The notes under the pieces: generated by a model | Told to the model about the DNA's origin: nothing | What the model saw: the letters and a program-made list of their open reading frames with translations, nothing else | Databases searched by the model: none | Shown here: one piece after another, positions 1 through 5,444 of the stretch | How the letters are laid out: every line of letters begins with the position of its first letter | Position numbering within the stretch: the stretch's first letter is position 1 | NCBI GenBank assembly: GCA_910579155.1 | Contig: CAJTTS010000106.1 | Location: 1 to 10,110, forward strand | From: an uncultured Oscillospiraceae bacterium | Lineage (GTDB): Bacteria; Bacillota_A; Clostridia; Oscillospirales; Oscillospiraceae | Direction: 5' to 3' | DNA length: 10,110 bases | Position numbers and translations under genes: made by a program

Positions 1-872
1 AGACCCTGGCGGAGCAGTTCAACCAGCTCCAGTCCGCCCTGGCCTCGGCGGAAAAAATTTTCTCCGTGTTCGACCTGGTCCCCGAGGTGGTGGACGGGCC
101 GGACGCCATCGAGCTGGACCACATCCGGGGGGAGATCGAGTTCCAGAACGTGTGGTTCGCCTACGAGCCGGGCGAGTGGGTGCTCAAGGGCGTGTCCTTC
201 CATGTGGATGCCAGACAGACCGCCGCCTTTGTGGGCGCCACCGGCTCGGGCAAGACCACCATTCTGTCCCTCATCTGCCGGAACTACGACATCCAGAGGG
301 GCCAGATTCTTATCGACGGCGTGGATATCAAGCGCATCAAGATTTCCTCCCTCCGCCGCCGTTTCGGACAGATGCTCCAGGATGTGTTCCTGTTCTCCGG
401 CACCATCCGCAGCAACATCGTGCTCCGGGAGGAGGGCTTCACCGACGCCGAGATCTGGGACGCCTGCCGCTACGTCAACGCCGACTCCTTCATCGGCAAG
501 CTGGAGAAGGGGCTGGACGAGGAGGTCCGGGAGCGGGGCGGCAACTTCTCCGCCGGACAGCGTCAGCTTTTGAGCTTCGTGCGCACCATCCTCCACAAGC
601 CCGCCGTCATGATTCTGGACGAGGCCACCGCCAACATCGACACCGAGACGGAGCTGCTGATTCAGGACTCCCTGGAAAAGATGAAGAACATCGGCACCAT
701 GCTCATCGTGGCCCATCGCCTGTCCACCATCCAGCACGCGGACCAGATCATCGTGCTCTCCCACGGGGAGATTCTGGAACAGGGCACCCATCAGGAGCTG
801 CTGGCCCTCAAGGGGCGGTACTTTCAGCTCTACACCTTTCAATTCAATAAGGAAAAGCTGCTAGGGGCGTAA
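1..872 (+). CDS. ABC exporter half-transporter, C-terminal part with the ATPase domain (5' end outside window)
   Basis: The reading frame is open from nt 3, so the gene enters from the left and only its last 289 residues are visible; the GTG at 66 is internal. The first ~20 residues (TLAEQFNQLQSALASAEKIF) are the usual end of an ABC exporter membrane domain. The ATP-binding domain follows: Walker A GATGSGKT (nt 234-257), Q-loop MLQD, signature FSAGQ (546-560), Walker B VMILDE with its catalytic Glu (606-623), and H-loop AHR (His at 714-716). The signature departs from LSGGQ in the way common in heterodimeric multidrug exporters of the YheH/BmrD and LmrD type, so a partner half-transporter probably lies upstream; this is inference. 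It would move a drug, lipid or peptide across the membrane using ATP; the substrate cannot be told. The gene ends with TAA and is followed by a hairpin. A neighbouring PadR module could regulate it, but it has a separate transcription unit. Confidence 0.93.
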   Translation, partial: TLAEQFNQLQSALASAEKIFSVFDLVPEVVDGPDAIELDHIRGEIEFQNVWFAYEPGEWVLKGVSFHVDARQTAAFVGATGSGKTTILSLICRNYDIQRGQILIDGVDIKRIKISSLRRRFGQMLQDVFLFSGTIRSNIVLREEGFTDAEIWDACRYVNADSFIGKLEKGLDEEVRERGGNFSAGQRQLLSFVRTILHKPAVMILDEATANIDTETELLIQDSLEKMKNIGTMLIVAHRLSTIQHADQIIVLSHGEILEQGTHQELLALKGRYFQLYTFQFNKEKLLGA

Positions 873-885
873 CGCCTCCGGCAGC

Positions 886-919
886 TTCCTTTTTCTTTGA
901 AAAGAAAAAGGAACTTTTA
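886..919 (+). terminator. Hairpin terminator after the ABC exporter gene
   Basis: A 13-bp perfect inverted repeat, TTCCTTTTTCTTT (886-898) and AAAGAAAAAGGAA (901-913), is separated by GA and followed by CTTTT. The real loop must take some of the stem bases. The stem is AT-rich and symmetrical, so it could stop transcription from either side. A second possible pairing, AAGCTGC (855-861) with GCAGCTT (881-887), lies just upstream and overlaps it. Confidence 0.7.
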
Positions 920-931
920 GACTTCTTCACC

Positions 932-960
932 TTGACAAGGCTCTTCGTCTCTGCTATTAT
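932..960 (+). promoter_or_regulatory. Sigma-A promoter of the HAAS-HAAS-PadR operon
   Basis: A perfect -35 box TTGACA (932-937), a 17-nt spacer and a -10 box TATTAT (955-960) match the vegetative consensus closely. The 62-nt stretch from the -10 box to the start codon at 1023 is far more AT-rich than anything around it. The ribosome binding site AAAGGAG (1007-1013) lies 9 nt before the ATG. Confidence 0.85.
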
Positions 961-1004
961 ATTTTTAGCAATAGTAAAGAATACAATAGCAAAATATATA
1001 GTAG
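951..1004. promoter_or_regulatory. Imperfect inverted repeat over the -10 box, candidate PadR operator
   Basis: CTGCTATTATATTTT (951-965) and the reverse complement of 991-1004, CTACTATATATTTT, agree at 13 positions with one mismatch and one gap. The left arm covers the -10 box and the right arm runs up to the ribosome binding site. PadR proteins commonly autoregulate through AT-rich inverted repeats, and the operon encodes a PadR, so this is the obvious candidate. AT-rich promoter DNA often gives such matches by chance. Confidence 0.35.
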
Positions 1005-1022
1005 TGAAAGGAGAACCGCCCC

Positions 1023-1862
1023 ATGAAACCAGATTACATAACCCGGCTGGAGCGCTGGGCCCGGTGGATGCTTCCCCGCCGGGAGGCGGACGACGTCGTC
1101 GCTGACTACCGCGACATCATAGACGCCCCGCCCCGGCGGTCGGAGAGCGAGCTGCTCCAGGACCTGGGCAAACCACGGGACGTGGTAAAGCCCCTGGCCC
1201 CCGAAAAGCAGTACCGGACCTGGCTGGCGCAGTTCGCCGTGATGGCGGCGTGCATTGTTATCCCCGGTGTCAGCCCCCTTGGGCCTTCGATGGTCTGGAA
1301 CGGCCTGTTCTGGTCCGAGGGGTTCCTCATCCCAAAAGTCCCCCTGTTCCGCTCCGCCATGATTTTGGCGCTGATCCTGTCCCTGGTTTGGTTCCGGCCC
1401 CGTCCGGGAGAGCCGAAAGCCCCCCTCCCCCGCGCCGTCCCCATCGCGCTGGCGGCGCTGCTGGCGGGCATGGGTCTGGTGTGGTGGACATTCTGGCAAC
1501 TGACCCTGTACCCCGAGGGCGCGCTGGCAAATCCGATCTTCCAACTTCCTTTTGGGTTCTGGTGGCCTCTGAGCGACGTCTATGTGGGTGGGAACCTCCT
1601 CATGCTCCTGCTGGAGTGCGCCGCCGTCCCGCTGATGATCCTGGGCGTCGCCGCCCTGGTGAAGGCCCGCGTCCGGGACCGCCGCTGGCGGGCGGTGTAT
1701 TTCCTCAGCCTGTCGGCGATGATGCTGTCATTCGCCGTGCTGGCCCTGCTGACCAGCATGGACGTCAGCTCAGCGCCGGATACCTGGTACCTCGCCACCC
1801 GGCAGCTCTGTATTGAGATCACAATCACCGGCCTCATCGGCACGGGGCTTTCCCTGTGCTGA
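1023..1862 (+). CDS. HAAS (DUF1700) domain multi-pass membrane protein, first copy
   Basis: A 279-residue protein starting at ATG 1023 behind AAAGGAG. Residues 1-66 are the soluble HAAS domain: YITRLERWARWMLPRREADDVVADYRD, followed by an EL..DLG.P..VV motif, matching the family pattern L..LE..L..LP..E..E....Y.... The rest is hydrophobic, with about six membrane segments (about 68-86, 110-124, 137-158, 189-213, 223-245 and 261-279). HAAS proteins are typically encoded with PadR regulators and are thought to signal to them; the mechanism is not well defined. Here it opens a PadR operon and is followed 29 nt later by a second, shorter HAAS gene with the same N-terminal pattern and a similar C-terminal end (GLIGTGLSLC). 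Membrane location and family are well supported; the signal sensed is unknown. Confidence 0.85.
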   Translation: MKPDYITRLERWARWMLPRREADDVVADYRDIIDAPPRRSESELLQDLGKPRDVVKPLAPEKQYRTWLAQFAVMAACIVIPGVSPLGPSMVWNGLFWSEGFLIPKVPLFRSAMILALILSLVWFRPRPGEPKAPLPRAVPIALAALLAGMGLVWWTFWQLTLYPEGALANPIFQLPFGFWWPLSDVYVGGNLLMLLLECAAVPLMILGVAALVKARVRDRRWRAVYFLSLSAMMLSFAVLALLTSMDVSSAPDTWYLATRQLCIEITITGLIGTGLSLC

Positions 1863-1891
1863 ATGCGGCTATGCGGAGAAAGGAGCGCTCT

Positions 1892-2254
1892 ATGAAAAAA
1901 GACTACATGGCCCGGCTGGAAAAGGCCGCCCGCTGGCGGCTCCCGCCCCAGGAGGCGGAGGAGGTCATTTCCGACTACCGCGACATGTTCGACACCCCGC
2001 CCCGTCCGGAGGAGGAATTGTACCGGGACGTGGGCGATCCCGAGAAGGTGGTCAAGCTGCTGGTGTCCCCGCCTGAAACATACCGCGTCTGGCTGACGGT
2101 ATTTATCGTCATGTCCTTCTGCATCCTTTCGCTGGGCATCTGCCCCACCGTGTTCGGTTTCCCGCTTTGGATGCTGTATGTTATCTTTTGGGGGAACAGC
2201 CCTGCCGTTATCCTTGCTGCGGGGCTTGTGGGCGCGGGGGTGGCCCTATGCTGA
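1892..2254 (+). CDS. HAAS (DUF1700) domain membrane protein, short second copy
   Basis: A 120-residue protein. I place the start at ATG 1892 because AAAGGAG (1879-1885) lies 6 nt before it and the product then opens with MKKDYMARLEKAARWRLPPQ, in register with the first HAAS protein (MKPDYITRLERWARWMLPRR). A longer frame from 1856 has no such site. Residues 1-60 form the HAAS domain, including an ELYRDVGDPEKVVK motif, and two membrane segments follow (about 67-85 and 88-119). It lacks the central ~160 residues of its neighbour, but both open the membrane part alike (YR.WL..F.VM) and end alike (GLVGAGVALC versus GLIGTGLSLC). This suggests a tandem duplication followed by internal deletion. Its TGA overlaps the ATG of the PadR gene (ATGCTGA), so translation of the two is probably coupled. 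Confidence 0.82.
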   Translation: MKKDYMARLEKAARWRLPPQEAEEVISDYRDMFDTPPRPEEELYRDVGDPEKVVKLLVSPPETYRVWLTVFIVMSFCILSLGICPTVFGFPLWMLYVIFWGNSPAVILAAGLVGAGVALC

Positions 2255-2550
2255 AAAAGGACCTCATCGAGCTGTGCCTGCTCCACCTGCTCTCCAAGGG
2301 GGACCAGTACGGCTACGAGCTGCTCCGCCGCCTCCACGCCGTCTTCCCAGACACCCAGGAGAGCGCCATTTACGCCCTCCTCCGGGGGCTTTGCAAGGAC
2401 GGCTGCTCAGAGCAATACCTGGGCGCGGTGTCCGACGGCCCCGCTCGGAAATACTACCGCCTCACCGACCACGGCCTGGCCCAATACGGCGAGCGGCTGA
2501 AACAGTGGCGGACCCTCACGGGCGCGCTGGCGGAACTGGGCATCCAGTAA
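2248..2550 (+). CDS. PadR family transcriptional regulator
   Basis: A 100-residue winged-helix protein of the usual size for short PadR regulators. The N-terminal half, LIELCLLHLLSKGDQYGYEL, is the characteristic PadR opening. It is followed by the recognition region ESAIYALLRGLCKDG and the wing (GPARKYYRLTDHGLAQY), where the family has G..R.YY.LT..G. A C-terminal helix (residues ~83-100) would make the dimer. The start ATG overlaps the stop of the upstream HAAS gene by 7 nt and has only a weak G-rich site before it, consistent with coupled translation. PadR proteins repress drug-exporter or membrane-stress genes and often their own operon; an inverted repeat over the operon promoter is the likely target. 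Here PadR is the last gene of the operon, after the HAAS genes. Confidence 0.92.
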   Translation: MLKKDLIELCLLHLLSKGDQYGYELLRRLHAVFPDTQESAIYALLRGLCKDGCSEQYLGAVSDGPARKYYRLTDHGLAQYGERLKQWRTLTGALAELGIQ

Positions 2551-2579
2551 GCCGCCGGGACAATTTACGCCGGGAACAA

Positions 2580-2608
2580 GGGGCGGAGTATCCTTTCCCT
2601 ACGGGGAC
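2580..2608 (+). repeat. Repeat unit A, forward, diverged
   Basis: It matches unit B at 22 of 29 positions without gaps. The ends GGGGCGGA and CGGGGAC are kept; most differences lie in the middle, where the GGAATTCC core of unit B is lost. Confidence 0.7.
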
Positions 2609-2625
2609 AACTGGGCCTGGAGGTA

Positions 2626-2654
2626 GGGGCGGAATTCCCTCCTCCTGCGGGGAC
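2626..2654 (+). repeat. Repeat unit B, forward arm of a perfect 29-bp inverted repeat
   Basis: It begins GGGGCGGAATTCC and ends CTGCGGGGAC. Unit C at 2710-2738 is its exact reverse complement. The identity stops sharply at both ends, since flanking bases do not continue the pairing. Confidence 0.9.
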
Positions 2655-2709
2655 AGTTCAGACCGGGTCGGGCAAAAACCTGATTCTTTTTGTACGTCCT
2701 ATTCGAGTC

Positions 2710-2738
2710 GTCCCCGCAGGAGGAGGGAATTCCGCCCC
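2710..2738 (-). repeat. Repeat unit C, inverted arm of the perfect 29-bp inverted repeat
   Basis: Exact reverse complement of unit B, with a 55-nt loop (2655-2709) between them. As RNA the pair would form a 29-bp GC-rich hairpin. Confidence 0.9.
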
Positions 2739-2760
2739 CGCAACCCGAGCAACTTGAACG

Positions 2761-2789
2761 GTCCCCACAGGGGAGGGAATTTGCCCTCC
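2761..2789 (-). repeat. Repeat unit D, inverted, diverged and remade into a hairpin
   Basis: It aligns with unit C through GTCCCC, CAGG and GGAGGGAATT with one base missing, then diverges. The end that diverges is instead complementary to its own left half, so this unit also serves as a terminator stem. Confidence 0.65.
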
Positions 2790-2810
2790 CTTCATGGGGA
2801 CTGATTTTTT
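2761..2810 (+). terminator. Rho-independent terminator of the HAAS-PadR operon
   Basis: An outer stem GTCCCC (2761-2766) with GGGGAC (2796-2801) and an inner stem GGGAGGG (2771-2777) with CCCTCCC (2784-2790), loop AATTTG, are followed by TGA and six Ts (2805-2810). The stem is built from the fourth repeat unit. Confidence 0.6.
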
Positions 2811-2820
2811 CGATTTTCGC

Positions 2821-2857
2821 ATAACCGTTTTCTCTCCCGCTCGTATATACTAGTAGA
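2821..2857 (+). promoter_or_regulatory. Candidate promoter of the ECF sigma operon
   Basis: ATAACC (2821-2826) and CGTATA (2842-2847) are 15 nt apart and resemble an extracytoplasmic-function promoter (AAC-type -35, CGTA-type -10), as expected for self-activation by the sigma factor downstream. The spacer is slightly short. The same stretch has a vegetative-like TATACT (2846-2851) but no matching -35 box. TATATACTAGTAGA (2844-2857) resembles the arms of the inverted repeat at the HAAS promoter. Confidence 0.35.
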
Positions 2858-2894
2858 ACCACCTGTACAGAGGTTTTGGGAGGGATCGGGAGCT

Positions 2895-3437
2895 ATGGAC
2901 GAGCGCACACTGATTCAAAAGCTGAACAGACACAGCCGGGGTGCGCTGGACCAGGCTGTCAGCCGCTACACCCCCTACGTTAGCGCGGTGCTCCTGCGCG
3001 CCTTGGCGGGCCGGGCCTGCCGAGAGGACGTGGAGGAGCTGTGCGCCGACGTGTTCGTGGCCCTGTGGACCCATGCGGACACGCTGGATCCGGAGCAGGG
3101 ACTGCGCCCCTGGCTGGCGGCGGTGGCAAGGAACAAAGCCACCGACCGGCTCCGCCGCAGCCGCCCCGGCGTCCCCATCCCCGAGGACGCGCCCGACCCC
3201 TCTCCCGGCCCCGAAGAACTGGCCCAGCGCCGGGACCAGTCCGCCCGCCTGTGGGCGGCGGTGGACGCGCTGGAAGAGCCGGACCGCACCCTGTTCCTCC
3301 GCTACTACTACGAGGAGGACAAGCTGAAAACCATCGCGGCGGAACTGGGACTCAGCGAGACCGCCGCCAAGCAACGGCTGTTCCGGGGCCGGAAAGCCCT
3401 GAAGGCTGTATTACAGGAAGGAGTGGAAACGACGTGA
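2895..3437 (+). CDS. ECF (extracytoplasmic function) RNA polymerase sigma-70 factor
   Basis: A 180-residue protein, normal size for an ECF sigma factor. Region 2 covers about residues 12-90: ALDQAVSRYTPYVSAVLLR, then EDVEELCADVFVALW (the core-binding and -10 recognition helices), and LRPWLAAVARNKATDRLRRSR. A proline- and acid-rich linker (~91-112) leads to region 4 (about 116-175), with LEEPDRTLFLRYYYEEDKLKTIAAELGLSETAAKQRLFRGRKAL containing the -35-binding helix-turn-helix. It would direct RNA polymerase to a small set of stress genes. The start ATG 2895 has GGGAGGG about 10 nt before it. The stop overlaps the GTG of the next gene by 4 nt (GTGA), the standard arrangement for a sigma/anti-sigma pair. 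The regulon and inducing signal are not visible. Confidence 0.94.
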   Translation: MDERTLIQKLNRHSRGALDQAVSRYTPYVSAVLLRALAGRACREDVEELCADVFVALWTHADTLDPEQGLRPWLAAVARNKATDRLRRSRPGVPIPEDAPDPSPGPEELAQRRDQSARLWAAVDALEEPDRTLFLRYYYEEDKLKTIAAELGLSETAAKQRLFRGRKALKAVLQEGVETT

Positions 3438-4813
3438 AAAACCGTCTGCAAAAACTGTGGGACGAGGTAATCCCCGGCAGCGGCCCCTGCCCCCAGTCGG
3501 ACGCGAAGAAGGTCCGCCAACTGGTGGACGCGGCCCTGGACCACAGGCCCCGCGCCTTTCACCCTCACCGGGCGCTGAAGCTGGCCGCTGTAGCGGCCGC
3601 CGCCGCGCTGCTGCTCACCGGCACCGCCCTGGCGGGCGGGGAGCTGATCCCGCCGGAGTTCAACGTGCTGAGCAGCCAGTTCACCTGGGGCGAGAACCCC
3701 GAAACCGCCATCGCCATGATGACCATCACCCCCGTGTCGGTGGAGGACGACAACTACGCCTTGACCGTCACCAGCTCTCTGGCCGACGGGAACCGGCTCT
3801 ATTTCACCCTCCTCATCGAGGCAAAAAACGATGGTGCTAGGGAGCGCCTGGAGAACACCGAATTCAGCAACCTGCTCTCCCTGCGCATCCCGGGCAGCAA
3901 CAGCTACGGCCTCAGTGGCAACGCCGCCCCTGCGGACAACGTCTGGCGTATCAACGCCTCCGCCACCTGGAAGGCGGGCAAGAGCGCCTCCGTCCGCCTC
4001 AACCTCATGGATGAGGGGATCTGGCTGGAGTTCCCGGTGAAGCCCGCGCGCTCCGTCACTCTGGAGATCAACGCCGAGAGCCAGGGCATGGGCGGGAGCG
4101 GCCGCACCGCCGGAGGCCCGGTGACGGTACACACGGTGGAGCTCTCTCCCCTGTCCTACACTGTGCGCTGCACCGCCGGCCATCTCAGCACCAGCCCGGT
4201 CCCCTGTTTCCTCTTTCAGGACGGCTCCATCCGCACCATGGGCCAGATGAGGGTGTCGGGCCCCTCCGGAGGAAGTGATTTCGGACTGTTCAACCAATAT
4301 CCGGGCCGTCAGAAGCTCACATGGCAGTTCGGCGCCATCCAGGACCTGTCCCTGATGGAGGCCGTCATATTCGGCGGCACAGCTTACCCCTTGGACGGCG
4401 GCGAGCCCTACGAGGTGGACGTGAGCGCCATCCCCCGGCCCTTCGTCGTCCCCATCGGGGACGCCACCCCCAGAGGGGATTGGACCGTCCCCCTGTTCGC
4501 CCTGTGCGAGGGATTGGGCGCGGACTGTGAGTGGGACGGGGCGGCGGGGGTGGCCTCGGCCTCCTTCCGGGACACCACCCTGACCTACAGCGTTGGCAGC
4601 AAAACGGTGCAGGTGGATGGCCCGTGGAGCTGGGACGCCACCGATGAGGGCCTTGCCCCCGTATACCGGGACGGCGAGCTGTGGATAGATTCCGCCCCCC
4701 TGCTGCGCACCGTGTGGAGCATCGAGCTGAGCGCCGCCGTCGAGGATTGGGATAACCGTCAGGTGGCGGAGGACGGCTCCGTCGCGCTCACCTCCTGGGT
4801 GGTCAACCCGTAA
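3434..4813 (+). CDS. Membrane-anchored anti-sigma-like protein with a copper amine oxidase N-terminal-like (stalk) domain
   Basis: A 459-residue protein. The start is GTG 3434, overlapping the sigma-factor stop, with GGAAGGAG (3416-3423) 10 nt before it; the frame is open further back to 3041, but that part lies inside the sigma gene. Residues 1-46 are cytoplasmic and would hold the sigma factor; they lack the H-x3-C-x2-C zinc motif of ZAS anti-sigma factors. One membrane segment spans about 48-68. Residues ~75-340 form a beta-rich extracellular region resembling DUF4179-type anti-sigma ectodomains. Residues ~350-437 (VPLFALCEGLGADCEWDGAAG and VYRDGELWIDSAPLLRTVW) match the pattern of the copper amine oxidase N-terminal-like domain, a non-enzymatic surface module in Firmicutes. 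It probably sequesters the ECF sigma factor until an outside signal arrives. The anti-sigma role rests mainly on position and topology. Confidence 0.82.
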   Translation: MKNRLQKLWDEVIPGSGPCPQSDAKKVRQLVDAALDHRPRAFHPHRALKLAAVAAAAALLLTGTALAGGELIPPEFNVLSSQFTWGENPETAIAMMTITPVSVEDDNYALTVTSSLADGNRLYFTLLIEAKNDGARERLENTEFSNLLSLRIPGSNSYGLSGNAAPADNVWRINASATWKAGKSASVRLNLMDEGIWLEFPVKPARSVTLEINAESQGMGGSGRTAGGPVTVHTVELSPLSYTVRCTAGHLSTSPVPCFLFQDGSIRTMGQMRVSGPSGGSDFGLFNQYPGRQKLTWQFGAIQDLSLMEAVIFGGTAYPLDGGEPYEVDVSAIPRPFVVPIGDATPRGDWTVPLFALCEGLGADCEWDGAAGVASASFRDTTLTYSVGSKTVQVDGPWSWDATDEGLAPVYRDGELWIDSAPLLRTVWSIELSAAVEDWDNRQVAEDGSVALTSWVVNP

Positions 4814-4817
4814 CGGC

Positions 4818-4855
4818 AAACAACGCGGAGAGCAAATCGCTCTCCGCGTTGTTTT
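4818..4855. terminator. Bidirectional terminator between convergent operons
   Basis: A perfect 16-bp stem, AAACAACGCGGAGAGC (4818-4833) with its complement at 4839-4854, loop AAATC. T-runs occur on both sides (TTTT at 4852-4855, and on the minus strand GTTTG). It begins 4 nt after the anti-sigma stop and overlaps the stop codon of the convergent membrane-protein gene, so it serves both. Confidence 0.85.
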
Positions 4856-5444
4856 ACGCGCTTGGCTGGTTCTCCCCTTCCTCCTCCCGGAAGAGGCCGC
4901 GCAGCTCAAACAAACCGGCCATGATGAACAGGGCCACCAGCAGCAGGATCACCGCCAGCGCCGTCACCGCAAAGCCCCGCTGCTCCTCAAACCGTCCGGC
5001 GGGCAGGTACAGCAGCACGAACGCCGCCGTGAGCAGCACGATGTAGACCGTCCGGCGGCGGAGCAGCCGCTGGTCCAGGTCGCCCTCTTCAGGCTGGTAC
5101 GTCTCCGCCAGCACCGCCATGTCGGTGAGAAACTGGAAGTGGAAGTACAGCCCCGCCACCGTCACCACGATGTCCAGGGGCGGGAACAGCCCGCCGGCAT
5201 CCGCCCCCGCCCAGGAGAGCAGCCACTCCAGCCCGTTCCACACCGCCAGCAGGATGCAAAGGGGGCGGAGCAGGAGCAGGTCCCGCCGCTCCTCGGACAG
5301 GCCGCTGACGGCGGAAAACAGTAACAGATAGCCCGCGAAGGCGGGCAGGATGCTCACCGTACCCAGATTGATGTCAAAGTGGAGCAGGAAATAGCCCCAG
5401 GCGGCGTTGGACAGGCAGCGGTACAGGTTTTTCCGGTCAGTCAT
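4854..5444 (-). CDS. Small multi-pass membrane protein of unknown function, last gene of the BlaI/M56 operon
   Basis: A 196-residue protein that I do not recognise as a named family. It is strongly hydrophobic, with about five or six membrane segments (roughly 13-30, 32-48, 57-79, 88-110, 132-149 and 157-179). Charged loops contain SEERRD and EEGDLDQRLLRRR, and the tail REEEGENQPSA is acidic. By the positive-inside rule the RRR loop near 129-131 should be cytoplasmic. The ATG at 5444 lies inside the end of the M56 gene, which overlaps it by 8 nt (ATGACTGA), so translation is coupled and a working relationship with the M56 protein is likely. It could assist the metallopeptidase sensor or be a target of the pathway; nothing in its sequence decides this. 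Its TAA lies within the bidirectional terminator. Confidence 0.8.
   Translation of the reverse strand: MTDRKNLYRCLSNAAWGYFLLHFDINLGTVSILPAFAGYLLLFSAVSGLSEERRDLLLLRPLCILLAVWNGLEWLLSWAGADAGGLFPPLDIVVTVAGLYFHFQFLTDMAVLAETYQPEEGDLDQRLLRRRTVYIVLLTAAFVLLYLPAGRFEEQRGFAVTALAVILLLVALFIMAGLFELRGLFREEEGENQPSA

Larger units (their letters stand above)
2580..2801. repeat. Cluster of four related ~29-bp GC-rich repeats, two direct then two inverted
   Basis: The 344 bases between the PadR and sigma-factor genes hold no credible gene. They contain units at 2580-2608, 2626-2654, 2710-2738 and 2761-2789. The first two read forward, beginning GGGGCGG and ending GGGGAC; the last two read in reverse, beginning GTCCCC. 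Units two and three are exact reverse complements over all 29 bases. Spacers are 17, 55 and 22 nt and share no sequence. The pattern fits a small intergenic palindromic (REP/MITE-like) element rather than a CRISPR array, because the units change orientation. Confidence 0.8.

Noticed and set aside
1856..1891. Earlier start for the second HAAS gene
   Set aside because: No ribosome binding site fits it, and the extra residues do not align with the family. ATG 1892 has AAAGGAG at good spacing.
2580..2789. CRISPR array
   Set aside because: The units change orientation, spacing varies from 17 to 55 nt and the outer units are diverged. No cas gene is nearby.
2599..2862. 87-residue minus-strand frame and a plus-strand frame crossing the repeat cluster
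   Set aside because: Both read straight through inverted repeats and a terminator, and show no domain or ribosome binding site.
3041..3433. Extension of the anti-sigma-like frame back into the sigma-factor gene
   Set aside because: It would overlap almost the whole second half of the sigma factor in another frame with arginine/proline-rich nonsense. GTG 3434 has a ribosome binding site and the classic 4-nt overlap.
3308..4909. 533-residue open frame on the minus strand
   Set aside because: It lies opposite the anti-sigma-like gene, shows no domain, and is the low-stop frame expected in GC-rich DNA. The plus-strand protein has clear domains, a start coupled to the sigma gene and a terminator.
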